Source of the DNA: Fictibacillus solisalsi
GTDB taxonomy: Bacteria > Bacillota > Bacilli > Bacillales > Fictibacillaceae
DNA: 64,000 bases
Direction: 5' to 3'
Assembly: GCF_900103485.1 (NCBI RefSeq)
Contig: NZ_FNHW01000001.1
Location: 2,191,057 to 2,255,056, forward strand
Shown here: piece by piece, positions 62,467 through 64,000 of the stretch
Numbering within the stretch: the first letter of the stretch is position 1
Layout: the number at the start of each line of letters is the position of its first letter
Notes under the pieces: generated by a model
Databases searched by the model: none
Told to the model about the DNA's origin: nothing
The model's input: only the letters and a program-made list of their open reading frames with translations
Translations under genes and position numbers: made by a program

Positions 62467-63579
62467 GTGAGAGATCCACGTATCCAGCAATTGGCTAAAA
62501 ACTTAATTACATATTCAGTTAATCTGCAAAAAGGGGAAAAAGTTCTGATTGAAAACTTCGGCTTTCAAAAAGAGCTTGTGAATGCACTCGTTCAGGAAGC
62601 TTATGCCGCCGGCGGTTTTCCGTTCGTATTGCTGAAAGACCATTCCGTTATGCGCCAGCAGTACATGAACGCTTCAGAAGAACAGATGAAAATCATTGCC
62701 AATCACGAAGGTGACCTGATGGCTCAAATGGATGCCTATATCGGACTTCGTTCAGGCGACAATATTAATGAATTGTCCGATGTTCCGAGTGAACAGATGG
62801 CGTTATATGAAAAAACGGTCCTTGCCATGCACCGTGAAATTCGCATCAAGAAAACAAAATGGGTTGTTCTTCGTTATCCGAATGCAGCCATGGCACAGCT
62901 TGCCAGCATGAGCACCGAAGCGTTTGAAGATTTCTATTTCCAGGTCTGCAACCTTGACTACAGCAAGATGAATGAAGCCATGAAGTCTCTTGAAGATTTG
63001 ATGAACCGTACAGATAAAGTTCATTTGAAGGGACCAGGAACTGATCTTACCTTCTCCATTAAAGATATCCCTGCTGTACGATGTGCAGGAGAGGCAAACA
63101 TTCCGGATGGTGAAGTATACACAGCCCCTGTCAGAGATTCCGTAAATGGAACCATCACATATAACACACCATCTCCCTATCAGGGCTTTACATTTGAAAA
63201 TGTGTCCTTGACATTTGAAAATGGAAAAATCGTAAACGCAACAGCCAACGATTCCGAACGAATCAACAAAATTTTTGATACCGATGAAGGCTCCCGATAT
63301 ATTGGTGAGTTTGCAATAGGTGTCAACCCTTATATTCAGCACCCGATGAAAGACATTCTGTTTGATGAAAAGATTGACGGAAGCTTCCACTTTACACCGG
63401 GACAGGCGTATGAAGAAGCATACAACGGCAATGAGTCCAACATCCACTGGGATATGGTCATGATTCAGCGCCCGGATTATGGAGGCGGGGAAATCTATTT
63501 TGATGATGTTCTTATCCGTAAAGACGGTCGTTTCGTACTTCCTGAACTTGACGTGCTTAATCCTGAAAACCTTAAATAA
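62467..63579 (+). CDS. M29 family metallo-aminopeptidase
   Basis: It should release N-terminal amino acids from peptides in the cytoplasm using two metal ions. The 370-residue protein shows the M29 ligand set in order: Glu in CAGEANIPDGEVYTAP (about 208-223), Glu in YIGEFAIGVNP, His and Tyr in FHFTPGQAYEEA, and His-x-Asp in NIHWDMV. It resembles AmpS-type enzymes but is shorter than the usual 410 residues. The start is a GTG with AAGGGGG upstream. It is convergent with murC, where I know of no such gene in B. subtilis. Confidence 0.9.
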   Translation: MRDPRIQQLAKNLITYSVNLQKGEKVLIENFGFQKELVNALVQEAYAAGGFPFVLLKDHSVMRQQYMNASEEQMKIIANHEGDLMAQMDAYIGLRSGDNINELSDVPSEQMALYEKTVLAMHREIRIKKTKWVVLRYPNAAMAQLASMSTEAFEDFYFQVCNLDYSKMNEAMKSLEDLMNRTDKVHLKGPGTDLTFSIKDIPAVRCAGEANIPDGEVYTAPVRDSVNGTITYNTPSPYQGFTFENVSLTFENGKIVNATANDSERINKIFDTDEGSRYIGEFAIGVNPYIQHPMKDILFDEKIDGSFHFTPGQAYEEAYNGNESNIHWDMVMIQRPDYGGGEIYFDDVLIRKDGRFVLPELDVLNPENLK

Positions 63580-63583
63580 ACCA

Positions 63584-63614
63584 AAAAAACGCCGGCTGCA
63601 TACCGGCGTTTTTT
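63584..63614. terminator. Bidirectional terminator after the aminopeptidase gene
   Basis: A perfect 12-bp inverted repeat (AAAAAACGCCGG / CCGGCGTTTTTT) with a seven-base loop. Confidence 0.93.
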
Positions 63615-63667
63615 ATCTTTAAGACCTTATTGAAAAGGAGACTCATTTTGAGCCTCCTTTTTCGCTT

Positions 63668-64000
63668 CTATCCAATTTGTGTGCTTTTCCCTTGATGACC
63701 TTCCACTGTCTGTTCATATGATTTTTGGAATTTTTGGATATCCCCTGCTCCCATGAACAAAAGAATTCCGTCGTTATGCTGCTCGAGAATACCTACTTCT
63801 TCTTCGCTCAACAGCACCGCATTTGGAATTTGTTCCTGCAGGTCCTTAATGGAAAGACTGCCGGCATTTTCACGTGCCGATCCAAAGATATCGCATAAAT
63901 AAACATAATCAGCTTTTCTTAAGCTCTCCCCGAATTCATGAAGGAACGTTTTCGTCCTTGTGAATGTATGGGGCTGAAAAATAGCGACCACATCGCGATT
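63668..64000 (-). CDS. murC: UDP-N-acetylmuramate-L-alanine ligase, C-terminal part (runs off the right edge)
   Basis: It adds L-alanine to UDP-MurNAc in peptidoglycan synthesis. Only the last 110 codons are present. [24 protein letters not shown] is the characteristic start of the MurC C-terminal domain, followed by [14 protein letters not shown] and [11 protein letters not shown]. It lies upstream of ytxG in the same direction, as in B. subtilis; the M29 gene is inserted between them on the other strand. Confidence 0.95.
   Translation of the reverse strand, partial: NRDVVAIFQPHTFTRTKTFLHEFGESLRKADYVYLCDIFGSARENAGSLSIKDLQEQIPNAVLLSEEEVGILEQHNDGILLFMGAGDIQKFQKSYEQTVEGHQGKSTQIG

Noticed and set aside
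62803-63447. 214-codon minus-strand frame opposite the M29 aminopeptidase
   Set aside because: Antisense to a gene with an intact metal-ligand set; Cys/Phe-rich low-quality sequence typical of shadow frames.

Overview
The window is a conserved chromosomal segment of an aerobic, endospore-forming member of the Bacillaceae. Gene order follows the Bacillus subtilis mdh-citZ to murC neighbourhood closely (ytwI, ytvI, fxsA, pyk, pfkA, accAD, ytsJ, dnaE, ytrHI, nrnA, ytpI, ytoI, ytkL, argGH, ackA, ytxK, tpx, ytfJI, nadF, ytcJI, sspA, thiI, nifZ, ezrA, hisJ, refZ, ytsP, rpsD, tyrS, acsA, acuABC, ccpA, ytxGHJ, murC). Several genes that B. subtilis carries in this stretch are missing as I recall its map (for example motPS, aroA, sppA, moaB, braB), and others take their places, so it is a relative and not B. 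subtilis. A genus such as Fictibacillus is possible but is a guess. I see no phage, IS element, CRISPR array, rRNA or tRNA. The genome here is dense, with rho-independent hairpins at most convergent or operon ends. Layout: 1-10 kb holds central carbon metabolism (mdh, icd, citZ, pyk, pfkA) and acetyl-CoA carboxylase (accA, accD). 10-12 kb holds a FadR-type regulator and the malic enzyme ytsJ; a strong promoter and a perfect dyad lie just upstream of ytsJ, so malic enzyme, regulator and accDA look like one self-controlled unit. 12-20 kb holds dnaE, the sigma-E-type ytrHI pair, nrnA, ytpI and ytoI. 20-30 kb holds ytkL, an M24 peptidase, ald, an SDR-like protein without its catalytic Tyr, argGH with a putative arginine-repressor site, an EcsC protein, an AraC/GyrI regulator and ackA. 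30-45 kb holds ytxK, tpx, spore genes (ytfJ, sspA), nadF, ytcJI, the sulfur-transfer pair thiI-nifZ, the division regulators ezrA and refZ, hisJ and the methionine-sulfoxide reductase ytsP. 45-58 kb holds a methionine gamma-lyase-like gene under a clear cre site, rpsD with an S4-type leader, tyrS with a T-box, a class A penicillin-binding protein, the acetyl-CoA synthetase control module acsA-acuABC, mtnN and ccpA. 58-64 kb holds an LTA synthase, the stress operon ytxGHJ behind a sigma-B-like promoter, an M29 aminopeptidase and the end of murC. Two themes link the genes. First, carbon flow around pyruvate, acetyl-CoA and citrate is encoded together with its master regulator CcpA, and cre-like sites lie before citZ, the methionine gamma-lyase and acuABC. 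Second, AcuA/AcuC reversibly acetylate AcsA. The least explained elements are the FadR-type regulator with its dyad, the catalytically degenerate SDR, a hairpin hiding the ribosome-binding site of a small membrane protein, and several small conserved-looking ORFs. All family assignments come from reading the sequence and recalled family knowledge; no database search was run.
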